Positions 33,359 to 44,474 of a stretch of DNA of 64,000 nucleotides are shown here, one piece after another. A program made the position numbers and the translations under genes. The notes under the pieces were generated by a model, which worked only from the letters and a program-made list of their open reading frames with translations, was not told the origin of the DNA and made no database searches. The DNA is taken from the NCBI GenBank assembly GCA_028641055.1, contig CM054060.1, positions 239,348,833 to 239,412,832 of the forward strand, in the 5' to 3' direction. Position 1 is the stretch's first letter, and every line of letters starts with the position of its first letter. This DNA comes from Alopecurus myosuroides (taxonomy: Eukaryota; Streptophyta; Magnoliopsida; Poales; Poaceae).

Positions 33359-35280
33359 ATGATTCTCGTGCTCGATTCGTCGTGCATTGGTCCGAGCAAG
33401 ATGATGGACAGAGCCGTGCACGTAGTGGCTCATCCCTCCAATGAGCACGTGGCGAACACTCTTCATGTGGGTATGACTGAGCTGAGTGCTCTCTCTCTCT
33501 CTCCATCGCCGTACCCCTTCTTCTACCGAACCATCGTCGCGGGGCTGGTTCCTAGTTTCTCCTCCTTCTTCCTTGTCGTCCTTGCTCACTACCAGATCCA
33601 GCCTCTCCACCTCTACCCCAACTCCATTCTCATCCTCGTTGTGTTCGCCTTCTACTGCAAGGCGTTTCTAGGAGTGAGGCCCTCAATCGCTTTCTTTCGA
33701 TGCTTCTTTTCCTTGCGCACGGACACTGAGGACCCCGGCATCGACGATGTCTCCTTCAACGTCCGTCCTGGACTTGGTGCAATGTTCCCTCAGATGGACC
33801 TCCAGGATGAAGCAGCCAACTTCCATGTGCGCTGGTTGTATGCAGACACTTGTGAAGTCAGCAACCTCTTCGAGGCCCCCTCTTCATCTCTTTCGAGGCA
33901 TTCGGGATGGGACCAGGAGGAGCTTGGTGATGCCAGCATGAAGTTGTTGACAGAGCTAGTGAGGATGTTGCACGATAAAGGCCTCACTTTCCCCATGATT
34001 GTGAGCAAGCTTATCGAGCAGCGCATCGCACCTCTTCAAAGCCATGAGCGGCGCATGTGGCTCTGCACTGGCCCTGGAGATGCGATGCGGCTTAGCTTGC
34101 GATTCTTCTTGCACAGGACATTTACCAGCATGTTGAAGCTGCTTCATGCCGATTCGTCGCCGTCGAGGCTCCCTCCTAGCATGGTTCCTCTTTATGGCCT
34201 CCCGGCGGAGGAGAGGGAGGCAATCTTGGTCGTAATGTCGTGCTTCGTCCGATGGGGCCCCCTTGACGAGGGGACGGGGTCATGCAAGGACAATACGTAT
34301 GCGCTAGACTTCGTCGAGGAGAGCGTTGAGGGCTCCAGGATGATGGACATCCTTGACCAAGACGCAGACTCGGCGGCCCCGTCCACAAGGAAGCACTGAG
34401 CTATGGTGGTTTCTTCCGACGAGCAGGAAGATGGGGCTAGTGAAGGCTTCCATGTCGCTCCCTCGCGGATTCTGCAGCCTGATGATGATGAGGACCTGGG
34501 TGAAGCCTCGAAAGGGGCCGGACGGCAAAGAAGCTGCGGCTCGGTGGCGCCAGCCCTGTTCAAGTGATTCCTGCCCTTAGGAACCCCTGGCCACGGGGTC
34601 ATCTGCCAAAGGACGCAAGCCAAGGGTGTGGCGCTACACGGGGAGGTGATATGGATCCATCACACATCCCCCACACCCCCTGCACCCGGTTGCTGGGTTT
34701 TTCTAGTTCCGCTGGGCCCAGGGAGAGGAAGACATGGTGAGGCAGCAGGTGAGCGGCCCCAGCCTGCAGCCACGCTAGCTTAAGAGGTCCCTGCCTCTAC
34801 CGAGACGGGGAGTACGAGCCCTGTGGGGCCTAATAAGAGTGCTCCCTTTCCCATGGACCCACCCGTGGCCGAGCAGGAGCGTTCATGTTCGCCTCTTCCA
34901 CCCGCCGCGCCCGAGGCCCCGGATTTAGCCGGGGGTGGAGAGGCGATAGCAGGCGAAGTTGGTGAACGGACCGGCTAGGGGGCGGAGCTTTCTATGGTCG
35001 TGTTCGACCCCACACCGACGGTAAGGTCCCCGACACCTCTCCCAGCCTCTAGTATGTGCGGGGGTGATGGAGCTGATATTCCGTCAAAGGCCCGAGGACT
35101 TGAGACCGCGCGAGTTGGAGGTGTATGTCCGTCTCCCAATGAAATCCTCGCCGAGGTAGCTTGCGAGGAACACTGGTTCGGCAACTTCCGCGGGCCGAAA
35201 CTCAGTTTGGATGGGTTCACGGACGACGTCACGAAGCAGGTTGGCGACATCATCCGGTCCCAAGCCGACTCCCACGTAGA
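33359..35280 (+). pseudogene. Antisense gene of the second Tat element (PF04195-type), degraded
   Basis: The frame from ATG 33359 runs 346 aa to a TGA at 34397-34399. The family core is at about residues 55-125 (SSFFLVVLAHYQIQPLHLYP, NSILILVVFAFYCKAFLGV), matching the core of the protein at 1-1301. An acidic tail continues in frame past the stop (34400-34567), and a conserved-looking piece at 35160-35280 (HWFGNFRGPKLSLDGFTDD, KQVGDIIRSQ) may be a further exon. The gene points away from the LTR, opposite to its element, the same layout as at the left edge. The right side is cut near 35281. The function is unknown. Confidence 0.65.
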
Positions 35281-36080
35281 AAGTGCATTTGATCTCTCAG
35301 TGTGTTTGATAACAACACGATTAAGGATCTAACAGTGCGTCTAAGTATTTTCAAGAAGCATCAAAATGAAGCAAAAAATGAAGATTTCTTAAAGATAAAG
35401 CCAACGAAACAAGCTCTCTGCAGGTGGTAATACCGTCCGCCCCATCGGTAGTACTGCTACCTTCAGAAAGCAGTAGTACCGCGGGTAGTACAGCCAAATA
35501 ATATTTGCTCTCTGGTTCTAGATGTACTTCATAGGTATTAGCCTAGAGTACCGCTAATATGGAGTTTAATTCGGAGCAAAGCCTCTAGTGGTGGTAGTAC
35601 CGCCACCCCCAGCGGTAGTACCACTGCCATGAGGTGTGCAACAGTACCGCTGGAGGTACCGGTCAATATACCGTCGGAGGTATTTTGCTCATAGAACCGT
35701 TTACGGTACTAGGGTGGTAGTGACCCAGTACTACCGCCAGCCACTTCGATTTTAAATCAAGTGGGTGGCTAGCGGTAGTACCGTGGGAGCTAACGGTAGT
35801 ACCACGGCTGGAACTCAGCGATACCGCCACGGTTGTACTGCTCGTCCCCAGTCTTCGGGACTCCCTAGTACCGCCAAGGGTCCCAGGTAGCGGTAGTACT
35901 GCTGACCCCAGCGGTAGTACCGCCAGGCATAAAAAAGGTTCAAACGGGTAGTTTTGAGGAGGGGGTATAAATACCCCATCCCCTTCTTCTCCAAAGAGCT
36001 AGCTCGCCAGCATTGAAGGAAGCATTTATTGAGCTCACCAAAAGCTAGATTTCTCCCAATCCCTCTGATGCAGCGTGACC
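35281..36080 (+). repeat. LTR-like segment with about 18 GGTAGTACCGCC-type short repeats
   Basis: Between 35428 and 35930 about 18 variants of a near-palindromic 12-13 bp motif (GCGGTAGTACCGCC and its inverse GGCGGTACTACC) are spread at 20-40 bp intervals. After them comes a TATA box (TATAAATA, 35966-35973) and a leader. It looks like the U3 and leader of an LTR element whose body is missing. No coding sequence is present. Confidence 0.6.
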
Positions 36081-37031
36081 CATCCCACTGGGCATGTCTC
36101 AGACTCCATCATATGTCAAGTCACCATGGATTCAAAAGGTGAAACCATTCCTCTTCGAGAACCCACTTCGTACCCCTTTTGATGGTATACTACTTGGCCA
36201 TCGACCCCGTGTATTGCTAGGTATGAGTCGACAACTACGGACGCGAGGGGAGATGCCGAGGAAGTCCATGACTCAAGGCCATCCAAGGTGTACGCGTGGA
36301 AGAGGAGGAAGAAGCAAGAAGACGAAGAGGAAGTTGGCCAGGAAGGCCGGCCTGAAGATCCGGTCTGGCCTGCTCCCTAGCCTGACTCTCTCGAGTCCCT
36401 GCCCGGCTTGGCAGCCTGGCCTAGGACGTCCTCCCTGCTCCTCAGGCCGGACTCCCAGCCGAGCGAGTCGAACTGCATCCCGGCCTCAGGCCGGCCTCCC
36501 TGCGTCGCCAGGCGAGCCTCCCAACTGACCGCCCCGGCCTCCCAAGCGGGCTTTCCTGCAACTCTCAAACAGGGAATATTCCCTTGTATCCCTCTACCTA
36601 CCCCCTACTACTATATATAGGACCCCTCTCCCTCCTTCCTAGGGAAGAGTTGACTTAATATAGAAATGAGCCTTGTCTCCCCCTCCCATGTGGAGAACCT
36701 CCCCCATGGGATCCATGGCTACTCTATAGATTCATCTATTGGATTTAACAAGATCTCTCCAAGTAGCTACTCTTTCACCTCGTGATTTTGGTAGTTCTTG
36801 TCAACCTTCCCCTTGCGGATTTTGTTGGATCGGTGGACCCTCTGGTGAGAGGAACCGGTTCCAATTAGCGTGTTGTTGACTTGGGTTTGCGATCCCTCGT
36901 ATGCTCCATGATTTATCTCCCCTTTTGTGTGCGTGAGTTCATCATGTTCTTCGTGTTCTTCCCAATCTCCCCACCTCTAGTGCGTCAATCTGTGAAGATC
37001 GGGCCGACCTAGAGGCCTAGCCTATATAATA
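36081..37031 (+). mobile_element. Probable 5' LTR of a gag-only retroelement
   Basis: The segment has GC-rich U3 with repeated 'aggccggcct' blocks (36340-36550), a TATA box (CTATATATAG, 36611-36620), a leader, and a primer site directly after it. The left border is approximate and the ends are decayed. The frame 36094-36528 is repetitive and not a credible gene. Confidence 0.5.
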
Positions 37032-37044
37032 TGGTATCAAGAGC
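37032..37044 (+). other. Primer binding site, initiator-tRNA-Met type
   Basis: TGGTATCAAGAGC is the common plant site TGGTATCAGAGC with one extra A. Confidence 0.65.
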
Positions 37045-38386
37045 AAGGTTGCCACGGATTTGGCACCCTCTTTCCCCAAAAAAATCTTGTTCTTGCCTAA
37101 ATTCGAAAAATTTCACCAAAAATAGCCCCAATTTTCTTTTGGATTGATCTGTGATTTGAGTGCGTTTTGGTAGATTTTGATCCATGGATCTATTGCTAAA
37201 CTTGTTGATTTACCTTCCTTTGCGTTTCCATGGCTTAATTCCACCTATTTCCACTTCAATTTGGTGATTTTCGGAGCCGTTTTTCGAAAGTCAAAATCGC
37301 GTCCCAAACGCGTTTGCAGGAAGCCTCGCCTCAAATCCCGGCCAGCCCAACATCAAAGGCTCCCAGGCCGGACCCCTGTAAGATCGAACCGTCGTCCACC
37401 CCGACCTCATAGCCTGGCTAGGCTGGCCTCCTAGAAAACTGTCGCGTCCCTTCACCGTTTTGGCCATAACTTTTGACTCGGGGCTCCGTTTTGCGTGATC
37501 TTTAGCTAGTTTTGTAGCCAATTACATAATATACATAATAATTGCAGGGGATACATCCTCCATTGAAGCTCAATTTCCTGATCAAGCATGAAACGTTTCA
37601 GCCTATAAGGTGAAGATCGTCAGAGAGAGGTATAATCATCCCGAATCTTCTCCCTCCATTCCTTTGTGAGGTAACCTACCTTGTGATTACCTTAAATATT
37701 GAGGATAGTTCATCTATGATTGCTTGGGATTTGCACACTTGTACTGTGTAGTTTCCGAGCGGCTGTTGTATGTGCTAGTTTATATAGTTTCATATGTTGG
37801 CACAAAGTGAGTGAGCAAAAAGTGCAAAAGCAAAAAGAGAAAGAGAGAAGAGAAAAGAGATAAGATGGAGAAAAGAAAACACCACTTGTAGGAAGCGCGC
37901 AAACTCGATGAACATATTGAAGGTGGTGCATTGAGTGCAAAGCTTGTAGTCCACCAATAAATTTCAATCGAACTAGCGGCTCTCCTTGTACTTGTGCAAC
38001 ACGAGCTTTATAGTCTTCGCTAGGATCATTTGATTCCTTAGATCACATTTTGGTTGCATTAGTCCCATTTATATGTGTGTGTGCGTTTCCATATCTTTTG
38101 GAGATTGACTTGTTGTTGCTTTGTGATCTTTGTTGTTCTCTACTTTCCATTACAATATCTTGGTTTCCGGTTGTTCCATTTGGTTTATATTTTTCATACC
38201 TATCCACACATAAGCCGTGTGTGTTTTGGAGCGTGTGTTTTTGGATCTTTCGAACTCAAGTCACTTCATTATTTTTGTTATCGGTTTCTCTTGGCATGGT
38301 CCACTAGTTACAATACTTACTAAAAGGTGAGGTTTGAGCTCTTAGGTCTTCACACTCTACATATACACTTGTACTTGTGAGTAACC
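37045..38386 (+). other. 5' untranslated internal region of the gag-only element
   Basis: No gene is visible. It has AT-rich stretches and 'ggccggacccctg' type GC blocks like those in the LTR at 36340-36550. Confidence 0.45.
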
Positions 38387-40005
38387 ATGTGTAGCGAGAG
38401 CGGAGTATATGGAGACCATGATGACCATGACGAGTACATGATGGACCACTACGACTACAACAACGACAATGACTACAACGAGCTTGATATGGGTGACCTC
38501 TACCACGACATGGTGGATCACCACTCCTACGAGAACAACATGGTGGATGACCACTACTATGAGCATGACATGGTGGATCACCACCACTACTACGACCACG
38601 ACGTCGAGCTCTACACCGACTATTCCTCCCCAATAATCATAGACATGGTGGAGCACCACACCAACCACAAAAAATTAAACTCCATGAGCTCCAACGACAT
38701 GAACCACTACAACAACTATGACACCGCGAGCTTGGATGAAGAGATGGATCTGTGCTACATCGACTATGCATCCACAAACATGGCGGAGTACTATACTGAC
38801 AATGACTCAATAAGCATGAGGGACAAGATGGATCTCTACAACTACTTTGACTCCGACATGGATGAGCTCACCTACAATAACTTCCTCTCCAAGATTCGAG
38901 GGCCAAGACATCATATGTCTGGTTCATGCTCAATATCGAGGAACTTCAAGGAGAATGCAAAGGCCAACACAAGACAACTCCCTTCAACCTCAAGATGGTG
39001 CCACGACAAGAAATACGAAAAGTTGTCAAAGTTAAGATTGGCTCCTTCAACATCAATACGGCGCCACAAGAAGTACATCATCGAGACTCCATAAAGCAAG
39101 AAGGCCAAGAAGCCAAGACATCCAAATGACTTTCGACGTCATCCCACACATGAAGAGAGAGAACGTCGCAAGCTTCGTCGTCAACAAACTTCAACCTCCA
39201 GGTTGGCACCCACACAGGCTACAAGACGATGGCACAAGAAGAGAACATCTACACCAACACTCCAAGTGAGCGATGACTTCCCCGCACCAATAATGGCGGC
39301 GAGCGCACATCACAAGGTGTCTCCTTCAAGTGCTACCACAACATTGCCAACACATATGCAAGCCATGAAGGATCTATTCCATGTCATGTATAAGACCTTT
39401 GACAATTCCAAGCATGCTACGTCTCAACGGTTACAAGATCTCAAGACCTCCATCGACAAGATCTCCAAGTGTCTAGCAAGTTCAAGACGGAGACACAAGA
39501 AACAAGATCACACGTGCAAGGCCAAGACCACCATGGCGCCCTTAACAAGTATACATCATGTGGTATCTACATCAAGTTCCACCACCACAAGGGCTCCCAC
39601 ATGGCAAGAGGAAGTCCTACACAAAGATAGAGAAAGAGAAGCCCTCCCATATATGGTGATGATGCTACAAGCCTACTTTCCCCTCTCCTTCAAGATGAAG
39701 ACCTCTTATGCCCCATTTGTAAGGGCTATGGTCATGTAATGTGGGATTGCCAAGGCGGCGACCAAGAGGGTGCGTCAAGTGGAGAAGCCGGGCATGGGAG
39801 TTTCCCTTCGACAATGGAGGCGAGTGATGATGCAAATCTTATGGCTCACACATTTGGAGGCGATAAGGTTGATGAGGTTGAGCATGGGATTTTACCTTCA
39901 ACCAAGGAGGCGTTTGGAGTTGAGGATGTCGATCCTACCCCTATGTGTGTGTGTTATGAGATGGTAATAATCCCATGTGAGCATGAGAGAAACTTAGCCA
40001 CATGA
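38387..40005 (+). pseudogene. Gag-like protein with Asp/His/Tyr/Asn-rich N-terminus and CCHC knuckle
   Basis: The frame starts at ATG 38387. Residues 1-130 are extraordinarily rich in Asp, His, Tyr, Asn and Met, with repeats such as DMVDHH and DHYDYNNDND. A conserved-looking stretch (YNNFLSKIRGPRHHMSGSCS) and a basic region follow. An in-frame TAA at 39092-39094 breaks it, and the same frame then continues from 39095 to about 39690. A 1-nt shift moves it to the frame containing CPICKGYGHVMWDC (39709-39750), a CCHC zinc knuckle of gag type. It ends at 40005. No protease, RT or integrase follows, so the element was probably non-autonomous. Confidence 0.7.
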
Positions 40006-40046
40006 GTGAGAGAGCATGTGAGATGAGTGACTCCAACATATGTGAG

Positions 40047-41433
40047 TGATACGTCCAAAATGTATCTCCTTTTCCGAACACTTTTCTTATTGTTTTCCTC
40101 TAAACTTGTGAGTTTTGGATACCACTAACACGAACTAACGCTGTTTTCAGCAGAATCACCTTGGTGCCTCGTTTTTGTGCAGAAAAATCAACTTTCGGGA
40201 AATTGCCTAGAAAAGATCCATTTGAGCTTAAAACACCAGAAGACCCCGGGAGCCAGAAGGAGGCCCGGAGGGGGCCACACCTCCCCTTGGCGACCCCCCC
40301 CCCTTGGCAGCACCGCCTATAGGTGTAGGCCACCCAGCCACCTCCTCGGGCTCCCCTTTCGACTACATATGCCCCGTAACCTAAAAACTGAGGAGGGTTC
40401 GTCATATTCCACAGAAACACAAAAGAGCGCCGCCGCCACCTCGAAACTCGATTCGGAGATCACAAGTTCCTGTTCTGGTGCCTTGCTAGGACGGGGATTC
40501 AAAGGAGATTATCGCCATCGACACCGCCACCTCTTCTCCATAAACCATCCATGATTCCCCCGTCCATGTATGAGTAAAGACCGCTATAGGCTAAGAGGGA
40601 TGGAAGGGATTGGATGAGATCGATCATGTAATAATTCCATATTGTTAGGGCATAGTGCCTAGTATCCCTTGTTAGTGTTTTCTACCGTTGTTGCAACTTG
40701 TTATGCTCAATGCTTGTCACTAGGGCCCGAGTGCCATGATCTCAGATCTGAACATGTTATTGTTTCATGAGTATAATTATGTTTCTTGATCATATATGAA
40801 AGTTATTTACACATGTAATTTTCCGAAACCTGTGGCCCCAAAGTGACAGAAATTGGGACAACAGGAGGGAATGGTTGTGATGTGAGGATCACGTGTGTTC
40901 ACGGAGTATTGATGCTTTGCTCCGGTGCTTTAATAAAAGGAGCACCTTAATTACTAGTAGTTTCCCTAGAGGCCCCGCTGCCACGGGTTGGTAGGACAAA
41001 AGATGTTGTGCAAGTTTCTCATTGCGAGCACGTATGACTATATTGGAACACATGCCTATGGTTTGCCTAGAAGTTGGATGCTTTATTATCATTATCTGCA
41101 ATGCCCATGTTAGATTATTACATGACCTATGTTATCCATGCAACGCCCATCCATCCATTCCGTCTATGCCTACGGTACTTCCCATCTTGTTGTTTCCGCG
41201 ATTCCTACTTCTGTTACTATCTTACTACTGTTGTTATATTATTTCTACTTCTGCTATAAAACAGTTACCACTGATAAATTGTTGCGAGCAATTCTACTTT
41301 CAGGTGCAGCTGGTTTGACAACTCAGTTGTTAAGGCTAATAAATATTCTTTGGCTCCCCTTGTGTCGAATCAATAAATTTGTGTTTTACTTCCCTCGAAG
41401 ACTGTTGCGATCCCCTATACTTGTGGGTCATCA
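40047..41433 (+). mobile_element. 5' LTR of an Athila-type Gypsy element (WHAM/Sabrina-like), 1387 bp
   Basis: It starts TGATACGTCCAAAATGTATC and ends GTGGGTCATCA, with the typical 'actttcaggtgcagctgg' and 'ggctccccttgtgtcgaatc' phrases near the end. The five bases before it (GTGAG) may be the target duplication; the partner lies beyond the window. It was inserted into the gag-only element. A decayed primer site (near 41443-41462) follows, related to TGGCGCCGTTGCCGGGGA. Confidence 0.82.
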
Positions 41434-41521
41434 AGACTATTTTCTCGCGTTGTTTCCGGGGAGCATAGCTTTATTTATTTTCTCACTTGATCGTGATATT
41501 GTTTGCTGCAAGCCATTCATC

Positions 41522-43975
41522 ATGGGCAAGACTCGTGATGGAAAATTCTTTATATTACCATCCACTACAAGGAGAGGTACAACTCTGAACACTTCTGTTG
41601 CCCTTGATTCACCGTCTGTTATGAGTAAGCTTCTTACTCCACCACATGCTACACGTATTGTTACTTCTGCTGAGTCTAGAAAATTTTCTGATACTTTTGA
41701 TGATGCTTCTATTGTGCTTGATGATACTGGTTCTCTAGGTCCTTTCCTAGATGCTACTATTGCTAAATCCAAAAAAATTGAAAATGCTGAATTTTTTGTT
41801 GAAAATGCTAGTACACGTGTTAATTCACCTGAGCCTATTGATGATCTTGATGAAACTTACATTGAACTTAATGATGATTTTATTGAAGAAGCTCGTGCTA
41901 CTACTGGTGCAAGTGCTCTTAAGAGTCTTCTTGGACATGCTGTGAAATATAAATCTTCTCTTGATGCTAAGTTTGCCACATCTCCATACACACTAGAGAT
42001 AAGGATTATGATTTCTCTTTAGATTTATCCTATATATCTATTGTTTAGAAGGAACCTTTTTGTGGAACTGAAAGTAAAAGTGCTATGGAACACATGAATG
42101 ATCTTTCATCTTTGAGTAGTTTAGTTTCTGATGATACTAAACTGCGTACTTATTTGTTACCAAGATCTTCCCTTTCTCATTGGAAGATGAAGCTAAAACT
42201 TGGTTTAACAATCTGTCACCTGGATCTACTACTGATCCTATGGATTTGTTTAATGCTTTCTTTCAAAAATATTTTCCTGCCGGTGCCCAACATGCTGCTG
42301 CGCAGGACATCTTTAACTTTGAGCAAATTGAAGGAGAAAAATTGCCTGAATCTTGGACGGGGTTTTATTCTTTGATAAGAGCTACCCTGGATATCCTTTA
42401 CCTAAAAATGAGCTCCTAGATATATTGTATAATGTACTAACTGTTGAATCTAGGGCATACCTTGATAGTTGTGCTGGTTTTGTTTTCAGGAAAAGAAATC
42501 CAGAAGAAGCTGAGGAATTAATGGCTAAAATAGCCAAAAATAATGATGATTGGAATATACCTGAGCCTACACCTACACCAGAGCCAACACCAATACCAAC
42601 ACCCAAGAAGAGAGGGATGATTGAATTAAATGATGAAGTGGTGAAGGAAGCCAATAAATCTCTTAAAGAGAGGGGTATTAAATCTGAAGATGTGAAGAAT
42701 TTTCCTCCAATAGAAGAGTTATGTAAGCCTATTCCTCAACTGTTAAGGTACACTCTCTCCAATACTTTCATAATATAGATATTCCTTACTCTAAAACACC
42801 TCATCAATGCTTAGATGAATTTGATAAGTATATTGTTAAGCAAGACAACTTTAATATGAGAGTACAAAATCACCTTATGGAAAACTCTAGAGCTATTGAT
42901 AATTTGCATGGTATTATTGAAAGAACCTCTAATGATGTTAAAATGCGTGTTAAACATTTTCAAATGGTTCAAACTAAAATTGATCAACTTACTGAAGTGC
43001 AAAAAGATATGCTAGCTAATTCTTCTAGAGATAAACATGTTTGTGAAATAATTACTAGAAGTGGTGTTTCTACTCAGGACCCCTTGTATCCTGAAGGACA
43101 TCCTAAAATAATTGAATAAGATTCTCAGCAACATAAAAACAGTAGTTCTCCTTCTAAGAAAAAGAAGAGGAGACATAAAAATGTTGTATAATCTCCTGAA
43201 CCCGCTAAAGATCCTAATAGTATATCTATTTCGAATGCTGAAACTGAAAGTGGTAATGATAAAAGTGATGCTTCTGGTAAAAAAGAAGTTGTAGCTTAAC
43301 CTGAAAAGCAAACTAAAACTATGAAGTATACTAAGGAGGATTTCATTGCTAATAAACATGGTAATGGAAGAGAGCCTTTGGTACAAAAAGTAATGCCTTT
43401 TCCTAATAAGAAACACAAATCAAAGGAAGAAGAACATTATAACAAGTTTTGTGAGTGGATGAAACCTCTGTTTTTTTTTGCAAATCCCTTTGACTGATGC
43501 TATTAAACTGCCTCCTTATTCTAAATATAGGAAAGATATTGTCTCTAACAAAAGGAAAATTCCTAATGAGGAAATTTCCACTATGCTTGCTAATTACTCT
43601 TTCAATGGCAAGGTCCCAAAGAAGCTTGGATATCCTCGTATTCTTACTATCCCTTGTTCTATTAAATATAATTATGTTAGAACTTCTTTGTGTGACTTGG
43701 GATCTGGAGTTAGTGTTATGCCTTTCTTTATTTATAAGAGACTATCTCTTGAAAAATTGATACACACGGATATATCTTTGCAAATGGCTGATAAGTCTAC
43801 TACTATTCTTGTTGGTATATGTGAGAATGTTCCTGTTCAAGTTGCTACTAGTTGTTTGATATTACCTGACTTTGTTGTGTTGGATATGCGTGAAGATGAA
43901 AAAAAAATCTTGGGAGACCTTTTGTTAACACTACAGGGGCTGTTATTGATTCAATCAAGGAAAAGTAACTTTTAA
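41522..43975 (+). pseudogene. Athila-type gag-protease, multiple frameshifts
   Basis: Translation starts at ATG 41522 (MGKTRDGKFFILPSTT). The gag domain is in two frames: EDEAKTWFNNLSPGSTTDPMDLFNAFF near 42180-42300, and LLDILYNVLTVESRAYLDS near 42410-42480. A Pro/Thr-rich linker (EPTPTPEPTPIPTP) and a helical region follow (42856-43119). The retropepsin is at 43478-43975, with the catalytic motif read as CDLGSGVSVMP (family D-L/T/S-G-A/S) and LPDFVVLDM. At least four frameshifts or stops are present. RT and integrase are not visible before the next insertion. Confidence 0.85.
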
Positions 43976-44474
43976 TGTAAATGATAAATAGCATACTATT
44001 TATTTTCCCAAGAAGATATGGCCTAAATTCAATACAAAATATTGAGACCATCAACATTGGAGAATTTTATTGTTCCATTCCAGTACCACCAAAATAATAT
44101 GAAATTATTTTGATTGGGACTATGTATATCAAGGTTGGGGTAAGATAATTATTTACTGATTAGCAATGTTTTGCTTCATATGAAAATTGTTCTCGTAACA
44201 AGACTTGATCACCCTTGTTAACAAAATGATTTCAATGAAGAGGACAATCTTTTCACTATGTTTTCACCTTCCACAATATGTTTTTCACCATGTTTACTTC
44301 TGTTATCACCTTGCTACTTTAGTACAATCATGTTTTCCATCATCCATATTCATGTTTTCCTCATGTTTTCACCCTGGTTATTGTGGTTATGCATATTTTC
44401 GCCACCCATAATTTTGTTTTCACCACTTCCACCTTTGTTTTCTTTGGTTATTTTTCCATTGGAGTGTCATAAAA
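43976..44474 (+). other. Athila-type internal DNA up to the nested insertion
   Basis: The first 100 bases continue the protease-side frame in decayed form (HTIYFPKKIWPK). Then comes AT-rich DNA with repeated 'tgttttcaccatg' phrases (44255-44440). 44470-44474 (TAAAA) is the left target duplication of the next element. Confidence 0.55.
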
